Assembly (NCBI GenBank): GCA_002162695.1
Contig: MAAM01000005.1
Span: 62,001-126,000, forward strand
DNA length: 64,000 nucleotides
Direction: 5' to 3'
From: Cycloclasticus sp. 46_120_T64
Lineage (GTDB): Bacteria > Pseudomonadota > Gammaproteobacteria > Methylococcales > Cycloclasticaceae
Numbering within the stretch: the stretch's first letter is position 1; each line of letters begins with the position of its first letter. Of the stretch, positions 19,952 through 31,983 are shown piece by piece. Under the pieces are notes generated by a model. The model was not told where the DNA came from and did no database searches. It saw only the letters and a program-made list of their open reading frames with translations. A program made the position numbers and the translations under genes.

Positions 19952-20971
19952 CTATACTACAAGTTGCTTATGTATTAACTCCACTAACTGAAGTCGTGCG
20001 CTGGCGGGAAATATTTGTAACTGACGAGCCCTCATTGCTTGCCGACTTTGTCTCGAAAAAGCCAGTAATTCCTTTTCAACCTGTGGAGCGATGAAATCAC
20101 CTGCTAAACCTAGATCTAGAAGAACACCATGTTCCTGAAGAACCAAGCTATCCTGGTGCTGCTCTTGTGTTTGGGATAACGCCGCATTTGGTATTCCACA
20201 GTAACCAGCTTCATACTTCAACATCCCACCACCAGAAACCAACAAATCCATATCTCCCATGATGCTTCCAACATCGCTGCAAGGTTGCTCCACCTTAACA
20301 TTAGTATTGTTTTTATATTTTGACATCAATACGGAGATTTCATCTTGATCTGACAATAAAACTAGAACAAATGCCTGATCAAATACCCTAATCACTGACT
20401 CCAACAAACAACCGCTCACTTGATACTTATCGTACCCCCCCAAGCAAATCAGAATATTTTCAACATCAACCCTTACCTTTCGTTTCTCATTACCCCTTCT
20501 AACTGCGAAGAACTCCGCACGTATGGGCATAAAACCTGGACCAAGCCCACAAGTTTTCGAGCGGTATCTAAACATTTTTTCCGCGCCAACTCTAAAGTTA
20601 ATAACAAATTGCGCCTGCCGGAAGTCTTGTTGTGCAAAATCATCAAACACGCCCCACTTAATCTCTTTTTCTGTCATGTAATCATAAAAAAACTGTGGCG
20701 CAAGATAGCTGTCAATCAATAAAAAATCAGTTTCATAAGAAACAAAAGCATTAATAACTTCCTTCGTGAACGATTCTGCTTCATGAATAATGATATAGCG
20801 GGTATTCGTCAGTCTCAATTTATCAATAGCGTAACCCCCATAATCACCAACAAAAAGAACCTTGATATCAGGCCGAGAGCTCCTCACCAATTCCGCCAAT
20901 GCTAAACACCGAGAAAAATGACCAAACCCACTAGTTCGATTGGCGTCGCAATGAATTAACAACTGTTTCAT
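19952..20971 (-). CDS. pseG: UDP-2,4-diacetamido-2,4,6-trideoxy-beta-L-altropyranose hydrolase
   Basis: HCDANRTSGFGHFSRCLALAELVR, LLIDSYLAP, GGYDKYQ, DLLVSGGGMLKYEAGYCGIPN. Confidence 0.9.
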   Translation of the reverse strand: MKQLLIHCDANRTSGFGHFSRCLALAELVRSSRPDIKVLFVGDYGGYAIDKLRLTNTRYIIIHEAESFTKEVINAFVSYETDFLLIDSYLAPQFFYDYMTEKEIKWGVFDDFAQQDFRQAQFVINFRVGAEKMFRYRSKTCGLGPGFMPIRAEFFAVRRGNEKRKVRVDVENILICLGGYDKYQVSGCLLESVIRVFDQAFVLVLLSDQDEISVLMSKYKNNTNVKVEQPCSDVGSIMGDMDLLVSGGGMLKYEAGYCGIPNAALSQTQEQHQDSLVLQEHGVLLDLGLAGDFIAPQVEKELLAFSRQSRQAMRARQLQIFPASARLQLVELIHKQLVV

Positions 20972-21050
20972 CTGAGTTCAACCTATCCTCTTAATTAATA
21001 AAGCAACTCTCGGGTTTCGGCATAACGAACACAAGTAGGGTATGAGTTTT

Positions 21051-21082
21051 AAAAACACTTAAGCGCTGAGCGAAGCTTAAGT
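21051..21082 (-). terminator. Candidate Rho-independent terminator downstream of the sugar methyltransferase gene
   Basis: On minus strand ACTTAAGC-TTCGCTCAGC-GCTTAAGT followed by GTTTTT. Confidence 0.5.
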
Positions 21083-21127
21083 TATTCAACAGTTTTCTCA
21101 ACTAAAACAGTCATTGTGTTATTACAA

Positions 21128-22189
21128 TCAAAGCTCATTGCGCTTTAGCAAGAGCAATTCGGAGTGGTAGCCATCCGCCGTCTTAAAACCAAATGGTACT
21201 ATGTTTTTTTCAATCAATTTATAATTTGGTAACATCCGAAGGTAGTCATTTGTTTGGATTGGAACCTCTACACCCGTTTGCCCGTCTGCTCTTATTTGTT
21301 TACCCTCTCGCATATTGCGAAGTAAAACCCATTTAGTCTTCAAACGAAGAATATGGTTGAGGTAATTTTTCACAATAGCCGGCTCCATTTCCTGAAAAGA
21401 GATGAAGTTGACAAACAAATCCACCTCCCCTTCTAGCTTTTCAAGCTGCCAATTACATAGCACGCTAATGTTATTTAGCGAACTAATCAGGATTCTCGGA
21501 AAACCCGCCGTCTGTGCAAACGTAGTGACATTCTCACTACCCACAATTTCACTTAAATAGTATTGAGCAATAAAACTAGTCGGTGGGATATCTAAATCTA
21601 TGTACTTTAACCCTGCAATACCTGCTTGCGACAATATTTCACCAAGAGTCCCGAACCCCCCCCCAATTTCAACAACCGTCTTAAGCTCATCTGGCAGTAA
21701 GTGTTTTTTAAGCATGACCAAGCCAAGTAAATAATTCAGTGATGAACGACTGTAGTAGCGCTTATCAAATTTAAATTGTTCAATAGGCGCCCCCACCTGG
21801 CTTTCCGAGAAGTTGTGCAGTGCTGGCAACTTATCTTTATCATCTGCACCTACCAAGACTCGATAGTCGGCCAAAGCCAATAAATATCCGTTCAAAAACT
21901 GTTCCATTATGAGCTCTGGCTTAGTATTTTCACCATCCATAAAGCTTTTAATTACAACGGTTATTTCCGCTATTAACTCTCGAGGAAAGCTATTCCCTGG
22001 GGTACCATAACTTGGCACAAAAAAACTCAATGCTAATGGCAACCTACGAAAGTTTTCTATGCCGTGATTGTTTACTTCATCAACAATCGCCAACGCTGCC
22101 TCATGCCAGAAAATGGATGGCTTAAACAACTCATCTTGAGCTTTCATCACATTTAATGCGCGCTCAAGCTCAGGGTAACGGTTAATCAT
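21128..22189 (-). CDS. Putative sugar O-methyltransferase
   Basis: SAM-binding glycine loop VVEIGGGFGTLGEIL; overlaps pseF; sits within the Pse gene cluster. Confidence 0.72.
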   Translation of the reverse strand: MINRYPELERALNVMKAQDELFKPSIFWHEAALAIVDEVNNHGIENFRRLPLALSFFVPSYGTPGNSFPRELIAEITVVIKSFMDGENTKPELIMEQFLNGYLLALADYRVLVGADDKDKLPALHNFSESQVGAPIEQFKFDKRYYSRSSLNYLLGLVMLKKHLLPDELKTVVEIGGGFGTLGEILSQAGIAGLKYIDLDIPPTSFIAQYYLSEIVGSENVTTFAQTAGFPRILISSLNNISVLCNWQLEKLEGEVDLFVNFISFQEMEPAIVKNYLNHILRLKTKWVLLRNMREGKQIRADGQTGVEVPIQTNDYLRMLPNYKLIEKNIVPFGFKTADGYHSELLLLKRNEL

Positions 22190-22885
22190 TGCTTTGCCCT
22201 TTTTCTAAATACGTTTGATACATTAATTCAGCCCTCCGCCAGTCGTCAATGGTGTCAATATCTTGTACCCGGTAACTAGGCAATACAATTGGTATGGTTT
22301 GACTTGAGTAAAAAGATCTATCTTCAATATACGCACATGCTTTACCCCAATAAAACTGCCCAGCATCATGATAAGCCGTTTCGAGATCTTGCGAACGAAC
22401 TCCCATATTCTTTGAGTTGAATGGTTCCACACCATTTTCATCAGGTTTAATCCTAACAGCCCGTTGAATAGGAAATGAAAATTCAGCGACCGAGTATGCA
22501 AAATCTTTATTCGTTTCTATAAGTAGTTCAAGCCCTCGTTGAATATCAACATATGACACAAACGGGGCCGTTGCATAAATACAGCAAGCATACTCTACTT
22601 CTTGACTTAAATTTTGATACCATCTAATCGCATGCCTAATCACATCATCCGAGCCGGTATGGTCATCCGCCAACACTCCCGGCCTGATAAATGGTGTCTC
22701 CGCACCGTAATCTCTAGCGATAGAAGCAATCTCCTGATCATCAGTGGATACAATTATTTTATCGAAACATTCACTATCTATTGCCGCTTCGATTGAATAG
22801 GCAATAATTGGCTTGCCATGAAATTGTTTAATATTTTTTCGTGGAATACGCTTACTCCCCCCCCGCGCAGGAATAACACAAAGCC

Positions 22886-22889
<4 letters not shown>
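22182..22889 (-). CDS. pseF: Pseudaminic acid cytidylyltransferase
   Basis: CMP-nonulosonate synthetase motif IPARGGSKRIPRKNIKQF; between pseC and methyltransferase. Confidence 0.93.
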
Positions 22890-25055
<2,166 letters not shown>

Positions 25056-25607
25056 TTATCCCCTCCCCCATTATTTCCTGACATTATGCCAAATTCACTT
25101 AATAACTATCACGCTTTAGCAACCCATCTCCCCAGCTAAAACGTGAAGCCGTTCTCCCAACACTCAAGTAGGCAGCCTACTTTGAAATCCCCGTGATTGA
25201 TCATAACGCCTAACTGGCCAAGTATAGTCCAAAACACGCCCCCCCACTATCAACTATAAATTCTTTCCACATAACCAGAGAAGAACTGAAAACTAAATTA
25301 ATGTTTAACGTCCTATATACCTTAACTGTAGTATGCCCCCTCATACTCACGACTTAGAAGAAAATTTCGTTGCTAGACCCCAACAGTAGGCGCTTTAGGC
25401 GGTGATGCATGGATATAGGAAAAATAACTTTCAAACAAAGACCTCATAGTATATTTCATACCAAACAATACGTACTAACTGGACCATGCAATCGTACTCC
25501 TACTGCTAGACAAAGTCCTAATATGTACTAAACTATAGGCAACAAGCAGGTTATGGTTTCTTACCCCCCCCCTCCTAGAATATGGATTTAAAATTAATAA
25601 CAAAAAC

Positions 25608-27317
25608 ATGGCAGTAACTAGCGAAAAAATTCATTTAGCAGGCTTAGCAAGGCGACTCGTCCTTGACGGTTTACTCACCGAGGAGTTTGCTAAAAAGCAT
25701 ACGGAAGATGCCCGTAAAAAGAAAAAACCATTCGTTAGCTTTCTTGTCGAACAAAAAATCCTAGACAGCCAAACCATTGCGCTATCTGCATCTGATGAGT
25801 TTGGTGTTCCTCTATTTGACATCAATGCGCTCAATAAAGACGTCATCCCCAAGGGGGTTGTTGAAGAAAAGCTCATTCGTAAGCACCACGCTTTACCAAT
25901 GTTTAAACGCGGTAATAAGCTGTTTGTTGCGCTATCAGACCCAACCAATCTACAAGCTCTGGATGAAATAAAGTTTCAAACTCGGATGAGCACCGAGGCG
26001 ATTCTAGTCGAGGAAGATAAGCTAACTCGCGCTATCGAAGCTGCTATGGATGAGGAAGACACATCCATGGACGAGTTAATGGATGCTGATCTCGATAATA
26101 TTGACTTCACCGACACCGAGGCTGCACCGGAAAGCGATATAGATAGCGACATTGACGATGCACCCGTGGTTCGTTTTGTCAATAAGATACTGCTCGATGC
26201 GATTAAAAAAGGCGCGTCAGATATCCACTTTGAGCCGTATGAAAAAACCTTCCGCATCAGAACACGACAAGACGGTATTTTAAAAGAAGTCGCCTCGCCG
26301 CCGAATAACATCGCAAACAAGCTAACATCTCGCATCAAAGTGATGTCCAGGATGAACATCTCCGAAAGGCGAATTCCACAAGATGGTCGCATCAAGATGG
26401 CTTTGTCCAAAAACCGAGCGATTGACTTCCGTGTTAACACCTGCCCTACCCTGTATGGCGAAAAGATTGTTTTACGTATTCTTGACCCGACAAGTGCCCA
26501 AGTCGGTATCGAACAACTAGGTTTTGACCCTAAACAAGAAGAGCATTTCCTTCAGGCCATTAAAAAACCATATGGCATGATCTTGGTGACGGGGCCAACG
26601 GGTAGCGGTAAAACGGTGAGCCTATACACCGCGTTGAACCTACTAAACGAACCCGATATTAATATTTCAACCGCTGAAGACCCGGTTGAGATTACCGTTG
26701 CTGGCATCAACCAAGTCAACGTTAACCCTAAAACGGGCTTAACCTTCGCCGAGGCGCTTCGTGCCTTCTTACGACAAGACCCAGATATCATCATGGTAGG
26801 TGAAATTCGAGACCTTGAAACTGCAGAAATATCGGTCAAAGCAGCACAAACAGGTCACCTAGTGTTATCCACCTTGCATACCAATGACGCCCCGCAAACT
26901 CTCAACCGTTTAAACCAAATGGGCATCCCACCTTACAACATCGCCGCTTCGGTACTGCTCATCATGGCTCAGCGTTTGGCTAGAAAGTTATGCGATAAGT
27001 GCAAGCAAGAAGAAGAGTTACCCACTGACTTGCTAATAAAAGAAGGCTTTAGCGAAGAGGATGCTCAAGGCCTCATTACCTACAAGGCCAAGGGTTGTGA
27101 TTATTGTGTTAACGGTTATAAAGGCCGGGTAGGCATATTCCAAGTGATGCCCGTATCTGAAACCATGGAAAAAATAATCATCCAAGGCGGTTCGACCAAA
27201 GAGCTTGAAGCACAATCCGCCAATGAAGGCATATTCACATTACGCGAATCAGGCTTAGTCAAAATCAAAGCCGGCATTACCAGTATCGAAGAAATCAACC
27301 GAATAACTAAAGATTAA
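25608..27317 (+). CDS. pilB: Type IV pilus assembly ATPase PilB
   Basis: GspE/PilB family: GPTGSGKTVSLYTAL, FLRQDPDIIMVGEIRDLETAEI, tetracysteine CDKC...CDYC. Confidence 0.96.
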   Translation: MAVTSEKIHLAGLARRLVLDGLLTEEFAKKHTEDARKKKKPFVSFLVEQKILDSQTIALSASDEFGVPLFDINALNKDVIPKGVVEEKLIRKHHALPMFKRGNKLFVALSDPTNLQALDEIKFQTRMSTEAILVEEDKLTRAIEAAMDEEDTSMDELMDADLDNIDFTDTEAAPESDIDSDIDDAPVVRFVNKILLDAIKKGASDIHFEPYEKTFRIRTRQDGILKEVASPPNNIANKLTSRIKVMSRMNISERRIPQDGRIKMALSKNRAIDFRVNTCPTLYGEKIVLRILDPTSAQVGIEQLGFDPKQEEHFLQAIKKPYGMILVTGPTGSGKTVSLYTALNLLNEPDINISTAEDPVEITVAGINQVNVNPKTGLTFAEALRAFLRQDPDIIMVGEIRDLETAEISVKAAQTGHLVLSTLHTNDAPQTLNRLNQMGIPPYNIAASVLLIMAQRLARKLCDKCKQEEELPTDLLIKEGFSEEDAQGLITYKAKGCDYCVNGYKGRVGIFQVMPVSETMEKIIIQGGSTKELEAQSANEGIFTLRESGLVKIKAGITSIEEINRITKD

Positions 27318-27324
27318 TAATAGT

Positions 27325-28545
27325 ATGGCTGCTAATTCATCAAAAATCACATTCTCATGGGAAGGCACCGATAGCAAGGGTAATCGTAATAAGGGTGAAA
27401 TAAGCGCCCGTAGCGAAGCCATTGTTAAGGCCGAGCTGCGCCGTCAAGGCATCCGCCCGATAAAAGTTAAGAAAAAAAGGGAGGACATTCTCGGTAAAAT
27501 GGGCCAGAAGCCCATCGTAGCCAAGGATATTGCCATCTTCAGTCGGCAACTCTCCACCATGATGGCTTCAGGTATTCCCTTAGTACAATCCTTTGATATT
27601 ATCGGCAAGGGCCATGAAAAACCAGCCATGCAAGACATGCTCGCCAGTATTAAAACGGATATTGAAGGCGGCTCTACCCTCGCCGAAAGTTTGGGTAAGT
27701 TTCCATTTCAGTTTGACGACTTATTTTGTAATTTAGTCGAAGCCGGCGAGCACGCAGGGATTCTTGAAGAATTACTCGACAAAATTGCTGAATATAAGGA
27801 AAAAACGGAAAGCATCAAAGCTAAAATTAAAAAGGCACTCACTTATCCTATTTCGGTCCTCGTTATTGCAGTGATAGTGACCGCCATTTTGCTTATTTTC
27901 GTGGTACCTCAATTTGAAAGCCTGTTTCAAGGTTTTGGTGCAGACCTCCCTGCCTTCACCCAAATGGTCGTCAACCTATCACGCTTTATGCAAGAGTCAT
28001 GGTGGCTCGTCTTTGGCATTATTGGCATCGTGGTATTTTGCCTCATGCAAGTTAAAAAACGCTCTCGAAAATTTAACCACTTTTTAGATCGCCTAGTGCT
28101 TAAAATGCCGATTGTCGGCGAAATAATGAACAAAGCCGCCATCGCTCGATATGCTAGAACCTTGTCTACCATGTCGGCAGCCGGTGTTCCACTGGTTGAA
28201 GCGCTAGAGTCTGTGTCGGGTGCCACCGGTAATATTGTTTACGCCGATGCCGTGTTACAAATGCGTGAGCAAGTAGCGACTGGTATTCAATTACAGCAAG
28301 CGATGAAAAATGTAGATTTATTCCCTCATATGGTTGTACAAATGGTCGCAATTGGTGAAGAAGCCGGTTCAGTAGAGAAAATGCTCGGTAAAGTCGCCGA
28401 CTTCTACGAAGAAGAGGTCGATAACGCGGTTGACTCGCTATCTAGCTTAATTGAACCGATCATCATGGCGATTCTAGGTGTGCTCGTGGGCGGCCTAATT
28501 ATCGCTATGTACTTGCCAATCTTCATGATGGGCTCCGTTTTCTAA
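27325..28545 (+). CDS. pilC: Type IV pilus inner membrane platform protein PilC
   Basis: GspF-type domains, FSRQLSTMMASGIPLVQSF, ending SLIEPIIMAILGVLVGGLIIAMYLPIF. Confidence 0.96.
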   Translation: MAANSSKITFSWEGTDSKGNRNKGEISARSEAIVKAELRRQGIRPIKVKKKREDILGKMGQKPIVAKDIAIFSRQLSTMMASGIPLVQSFDIIGKGHEKPAMQDMLASIKTDIEGGSTLAESLGKFPFQFDDLFCNLVEAGEHAGILEELLDKIAEYKEKTESIKAKIKKALTYPISVLVIAVIVTAILLIFVVPQFESLFQGFGADLPAFTQMVVNLSRFMQESWWLVFGIIGIVVFCLMQVKKRSRKFNHFLDRLVLKMPIVGEIMNKAAIARYARTLSTMSAAGVPLVEALESVSGATGNIVYADAVLQMREQVATGIQLQQAMKNVDLFPHMVVQMVAIGEEAGSVEKMLGKVADFYEEEVDNAVDSLSSLIEPIIMAILGVLVGGLIIAMYLPIFMMGSVF

Positions 28546-28561
28546 ACCCCTTATTTTTTAT

Positions 28562-29434
28562 ATGGACATTATTCTAGCGCTTCAACAAAGCGCTCTATTT
28601 TTATACCTATCGGTCGGTGTTCTGGGTCTCTTGGTGGGCAGCTTCTTAAACGTTGTTATCTACAGATTACCCATCATGCTACAAAAAAGCTGGAGGCAAG
28701 AATGCCTAGAATTTCTTGAGCAAGAAGATCACGAATCCAATGCAGACGTTTTCAACTTATCGCAGCCACGCTCACGTTGCCCTTCGTGCAACCATCCAAT
28801 CAGCGCCATTGAAAACATCCCCGTGCTCAGTTACCTTTTTCTTCGAGGTCGTTGTAAAAACTGCCGCACAAGTATCTCTATTAGGTACCCCTTAGTAGAG
28901 TTCAGCACCGCCCTGCTCTCCATCATGGTCGCTATACAATTCGGTGTTAGTACCCAAACCCTCATAGCTCTACCCTTCACCTGGACCCTCATCACGCTGA
29001 GCTTAATTGATGCAGACACTCAGTTACTGCCCGACTCAATTACCCTGCCGCTACTCTGGCTCGTTTTATTCGCCAGCCTGTTTAATGTATTTATCGACCC
29101 TAGCTCCGCACTAATGGGAGCAATCGCCGGTTATTTAAGCCTCTGGTCGGTATTTTGGTTATTTAAGCTCGCTACCGGCAAAGATGGCATGGGTTATGGC
29201 GATTTTAAGCTACTGGCCGCCATGGGTGCCTTATTGGGCTGGCAGATGCTCCCCTTAGTTATTATGCTATCCGCCTTCGCCGGCGCGATCATCGGCATCA
29301 GCTTGATTGTTTTTAAGGGTAGAAGTAAAAACAACGCCCTACCTTTTGGCCCCTATCTATCGATCGCAGGATTTATCGCGCTACTGTGGGGTGAACAAAT
29401 CAACCAGTCTTACCTACAATTTATTGGGATCTAG
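28562..29434 (+). CDS. pilD: Prepilin peptidase / N-methyltransferase PilD
   Basis: GSFLNVVIYRLP, CPSCNHPI...CKNCRTSISIRYPLVE, GMGYGDFKLLAAMGALLGWQ. Confidence 0.96.
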   Translation: MDIILALQQSALFLYLSVGVLGLLVGSFLNVVIYRLPIMLQKSWRQECLEFLEQEDHESNADVFNLSQPRSRCPSCNHPISAIENIPVLSYLFLRGRCKNCRTSISIRYPLVEFSTALLSIMVAIQFGVSTQTLIALPFTWTLITLSLIDADTQLLPDSITLPLLWLVLFASLFNVFIDPSSALMGAIAGYLSLWSVFWLFKLATGKDGMGYGDFKLLAAMGALLGWQMLPLVIMLSAFAGAIIGISLIVFKGRSKNNALPFGPYLSIAGFIALLWGEQINQSYLQFIGI

Positions 29435-29440
29435 CCGAAC

Positions 29441-30037
29441 ATGCTTATTATTGGATTAACCGGTGGCATTGGTTGTGGAAAAACCACCGTCACTCAATTG
29501 TTTCAGCAAAGAAACGTGCCGGTCGTTGATGCAGATGAAATTGCCCATGCCGTTGTGCAGCCTAAGCAACCGGCGTTAACTGCCGTAGCTGCTGCTTTTG
29601 GCCCGCAAATCATCAGTGCCGATGGGAGTTTAGACCGGGATCAATTACGCAATATCGTTTTTACCGACCCCACGAAGAAAAAAATATTAGAAGATATCCT
29701 CCACCCCATTATTTTTAAGACTATGTACCAACAGCTAGAGCAATATGACGCTGCCTACGGTATCGCCAGCATCCCGCTGTTATTCGAGGGAAACAAGCCC
29801 CATAACTTCGCAAGGGTCTTGGTGATTGACTGCCCAGAGACGCTACAGATTCAGCGAGTCAAAACACGTGATCAACTGAGTGACAACATCATTAGTTCCA
29901 TCATGGATTCACAGTGCTCACGTTCATATCGTTTAGCACACGCCGACGATATCATCCGCAACGATGGCTCACTAGATTCCCTAGAAACACAGGTTGCACA
30001 GCGACATGCCGAGTATCTATCAATGAGCGCTGGATAA
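29441..30037 (+). CDS. coaE: Dephospho-CoA kinase
   Basis: IIGLTGGIGCGKTTVTQLF, VVDADEIAHAVV. Confidence 0.95.
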   Translation: MLIIGLTGGIGCGKTTVTQLFQQRNVPVVDADEIAHAVVQPKQPALTAVAAAFGPQIISADGSLDRDQLRNIVFTDPTKKKILEDILHPIIFKTMYQQLEQYDAAYGIASIPLLFEGNKPHNFARVLVIDCPETLQIQRVKTRDQLSDNIISSIMDSQCSRSYRLAHADDIIRNDGSLDSLETQVAQRHAEYLSMSAG

Positions 30038-30087
30038 AACACCTAAAGTACGGCAGAATAGCCTTTTTACTGCCCAAGATCACGCTT

Positions 30088-30855
30088 GTGTCTGAACAAA
30101 TAATTTATGAATTGCCGCTTAGCGAGCGCATCCGAACCTTTTTAAGGTTAGAGGATTTATTTGAACAAATGCAACACTTCGCCCAATATGACGGTGAATG
30201 GCAGAATCGAGCCGAGCTTAGCTGCTTACTCGACATCCTAGCTATTTCCAGCCGCATGGACCTGCGTAATGAAATAACTAAGGAAATAGAAAGACTCACC
30301 AAAACCCTCGTTGTTTTTTTACAGAACCCGAATGTAGACCGCAACAAACTCGAACAAACTATCGAGCAATTGAACCAGCTAAACCTCACTCTGATGTCAT
30401 CTTCCGGCCGCGTAGACCAAGTTCTTGGCCAAGTGGATTTATTAAAGTGCCTTGCTCAGCGCAATAGCATTCCAGGTGGCAGTTGCGACTTTGACCTACC
30501 GGCCTACCATTTCTGGTTAAATAAACCGTTGGCTGAACGTCTACAGTACACCCAATCATGGACCGCTGACCTAACACCGATCAAACAATCCATTAGCTTA
30601 TTATTACAATTTATCCGCTCTAGTGCCTCACCAAATACCGTCATAGCCAAGTCTGGGTTTTATCAACAAAGCTTAGACAGCAGCCAACCTGCACAATTAT
30701 TACGTGTATCTCTCGAGCGTAACGCTGCCTATTTTGCCGAAATAAGTGGTGGAAAACACCGCTTCAGCATTCGATTCATGCTCCCAGCAGATACTGAGCG
30801 TCCAAGCCAAACCGAACAAAACGTCCACTTTTCCTTACATATTTGTCAGTTATAA
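30088..30855 (+). CDS. zapD: Cell division protein ZapD
   Basis: From GTG 30088: [27 protein letters not shown]; listed ORF start 29914 overlaps coaE and is unlikely; coaE-zapD-yacG order. Confidence 0.88.
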   Translation: MSEQIIYELPLSERIRTFLRLEDLFEQMQHFAQYDGEWQNRAELSCLLDILAISSRMDLRNEITKEIERLTKTLVVFLQNPNVDRNKLEQTIEQLNQLNLTLMSSSGRVDQVLGQVDLLKCLAQRNSIPGGSCDFDLPAYHFWLNKPLAERLQYTQSWTADLTPIKQSISLLLQFIRSSASPNTVIAKSGFYQQSLDSSQPAQLLRVSLERNAAYFAEISGGKHRFSIRFMLPADTERPSQTEQNVHFSLHICQL

Positions 30856-30859
30856 ACCT

Positions 30860-31045
30860 ATGAGCCCTAGCGTAAAATGCCCCTCTTGCTCAAACCCAGT
30901 TGTCTGGAATAAAAGCTCAACATTCAAACCTTTTTGTTGCGAACGCTGTAAGTTAATTGATTTAGGTGACTGGGCCTCTGAAAAACACGCCATAGCCGGA
31001 GATCCTGCTTATATCAGCGATGAGCCGCAATTATTTGAGTCTTAA
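30860..31045 (+). CDS. yacG: DNA gyrase inhibitor YacG (zinc-binding)
   Basis: [41 protein letters not shown]; start moved from listed 30746. Confidence 0.9.
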   Translation: MSPSVKCPSCSNPVVWNKSSTFKPFCCERCKLIDLGDWASEKHAIAGDPAYISDEPQLFES

Positions 31046-31968
31046 ACAAAACCGCGAATAGCGGCAATACCTTGCCCGCCAGCTGCTAAGGCAGTCACTA
31101 AGTCTTCTCGCTGCAAACCACCCAAGGCATACACCGGCAACGGGGCATTCAGCACCCGTTCGGCAAAAACATCCCAGCCTAAAGGCTCAGCCTCGGGGTG
31201 TGTTTTACTTTTGCAAACAGGCGATAACACCGCAAATAAAGCACCCTGCTGTGCGGCCCGATAAAGTTCATCTTCGGTATGGCACGACACCCCCACCTGC
31301 AAACCCTCAAGACGCTCCATTTGGCTATTAACAAATTCATGAGCACTTAGATGCACAGCGCTGACATTAAGCTCCCTAGCGCATTGCAAGCTGGTATTCA
31401 GAAACAGCGTCACTCCTTTCGTTTGGCACAACGATAAGGCGGCCTTCGCTAAAGCCTTAAATTGCTCGGCACTTAACGATTTCGCGCGCAGCTGAATCAT
31501 CTGATAACCTGCCGCTAACAAGCGCTCAAGCTGAACAAGCATATCCACCTCAGCACCCAAACACTCATCGACAATAGGGTAATAAGCGGGTAACAACAAG
31601 GTTTCAACAATACGTTGGTTAGCCGCTGGAAAAGGAAAGTTAACTAACTCAGCCTTATCAACCCACTTAACAGGCTGCCCTTCCATTCCTCGGGCCTTAC
31701 CGGCAAAGTCATCCACTGTATAAACATCGAGGAATACCGCAAGATCTTCGTATTGATGTTTGATTTGCAGCAAAGGCTTGGCTGCAAGTACAGTGATAGC
31801 TAGTTCTTCAGCAAGCTCCCGGCTGAGTGCCTGATGGGTGCTTTCACCCGCTTCAAGCTTACCGCCCGGAAACTCCCATAAACCAGCTTGATGCACATGA
31901 TCTGCGCGTTTACTGATCAGAATCTGCCCAGCTTTATTTTTGATAACCGCAACGGCTACTTTTAACAC
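31042..31968 (-). CDS. Bifunctional Nudix (MutT-like) hydrolase / thiamine phosphate synthase-like protein
   Basis: Nudix box [22 protein letters not shown] plus ThiE-like C-terminal half ([10 protein letters not shown]..., [15 protein letters not shown]). Confidence 0.9.
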   Translation of the reverse strand: MLKVAVAVIKNKAGQILISKRADHVHQAGLWEFPGGKLEAGESTHQALSRELAEELAITVLAAKPLLQIKHQYEDLAVFLDVYTVDDFAGKARGMEGQPVKWVDKAELVNFPFPAANQRIVETLLLPAYYPIVDECLGAEVDMLVQLERLLAAGYQMIQLRAKSLSAEQFKALAKAALSLCQTKGVTLFLNTSLQCARELNVSAVHLSAHEFVNSQMERLEGLQVGVSCHTEDELYRAAQQGALFAVLSPVCKSKTHPEAEPLGWDVFAERVLNAPLPVYALGGLQREDLVTALAAGGQGIAAIRGFV

Positions 31969-31983
31969 CTGAGTGATACGGTA

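Noticed and set aside
29914-30087. N-terminal extension of zapD
   Set aside because: Overlaps coaE out of frame with low-complexity basic sequence; GTG at 30088 fits ZapD.
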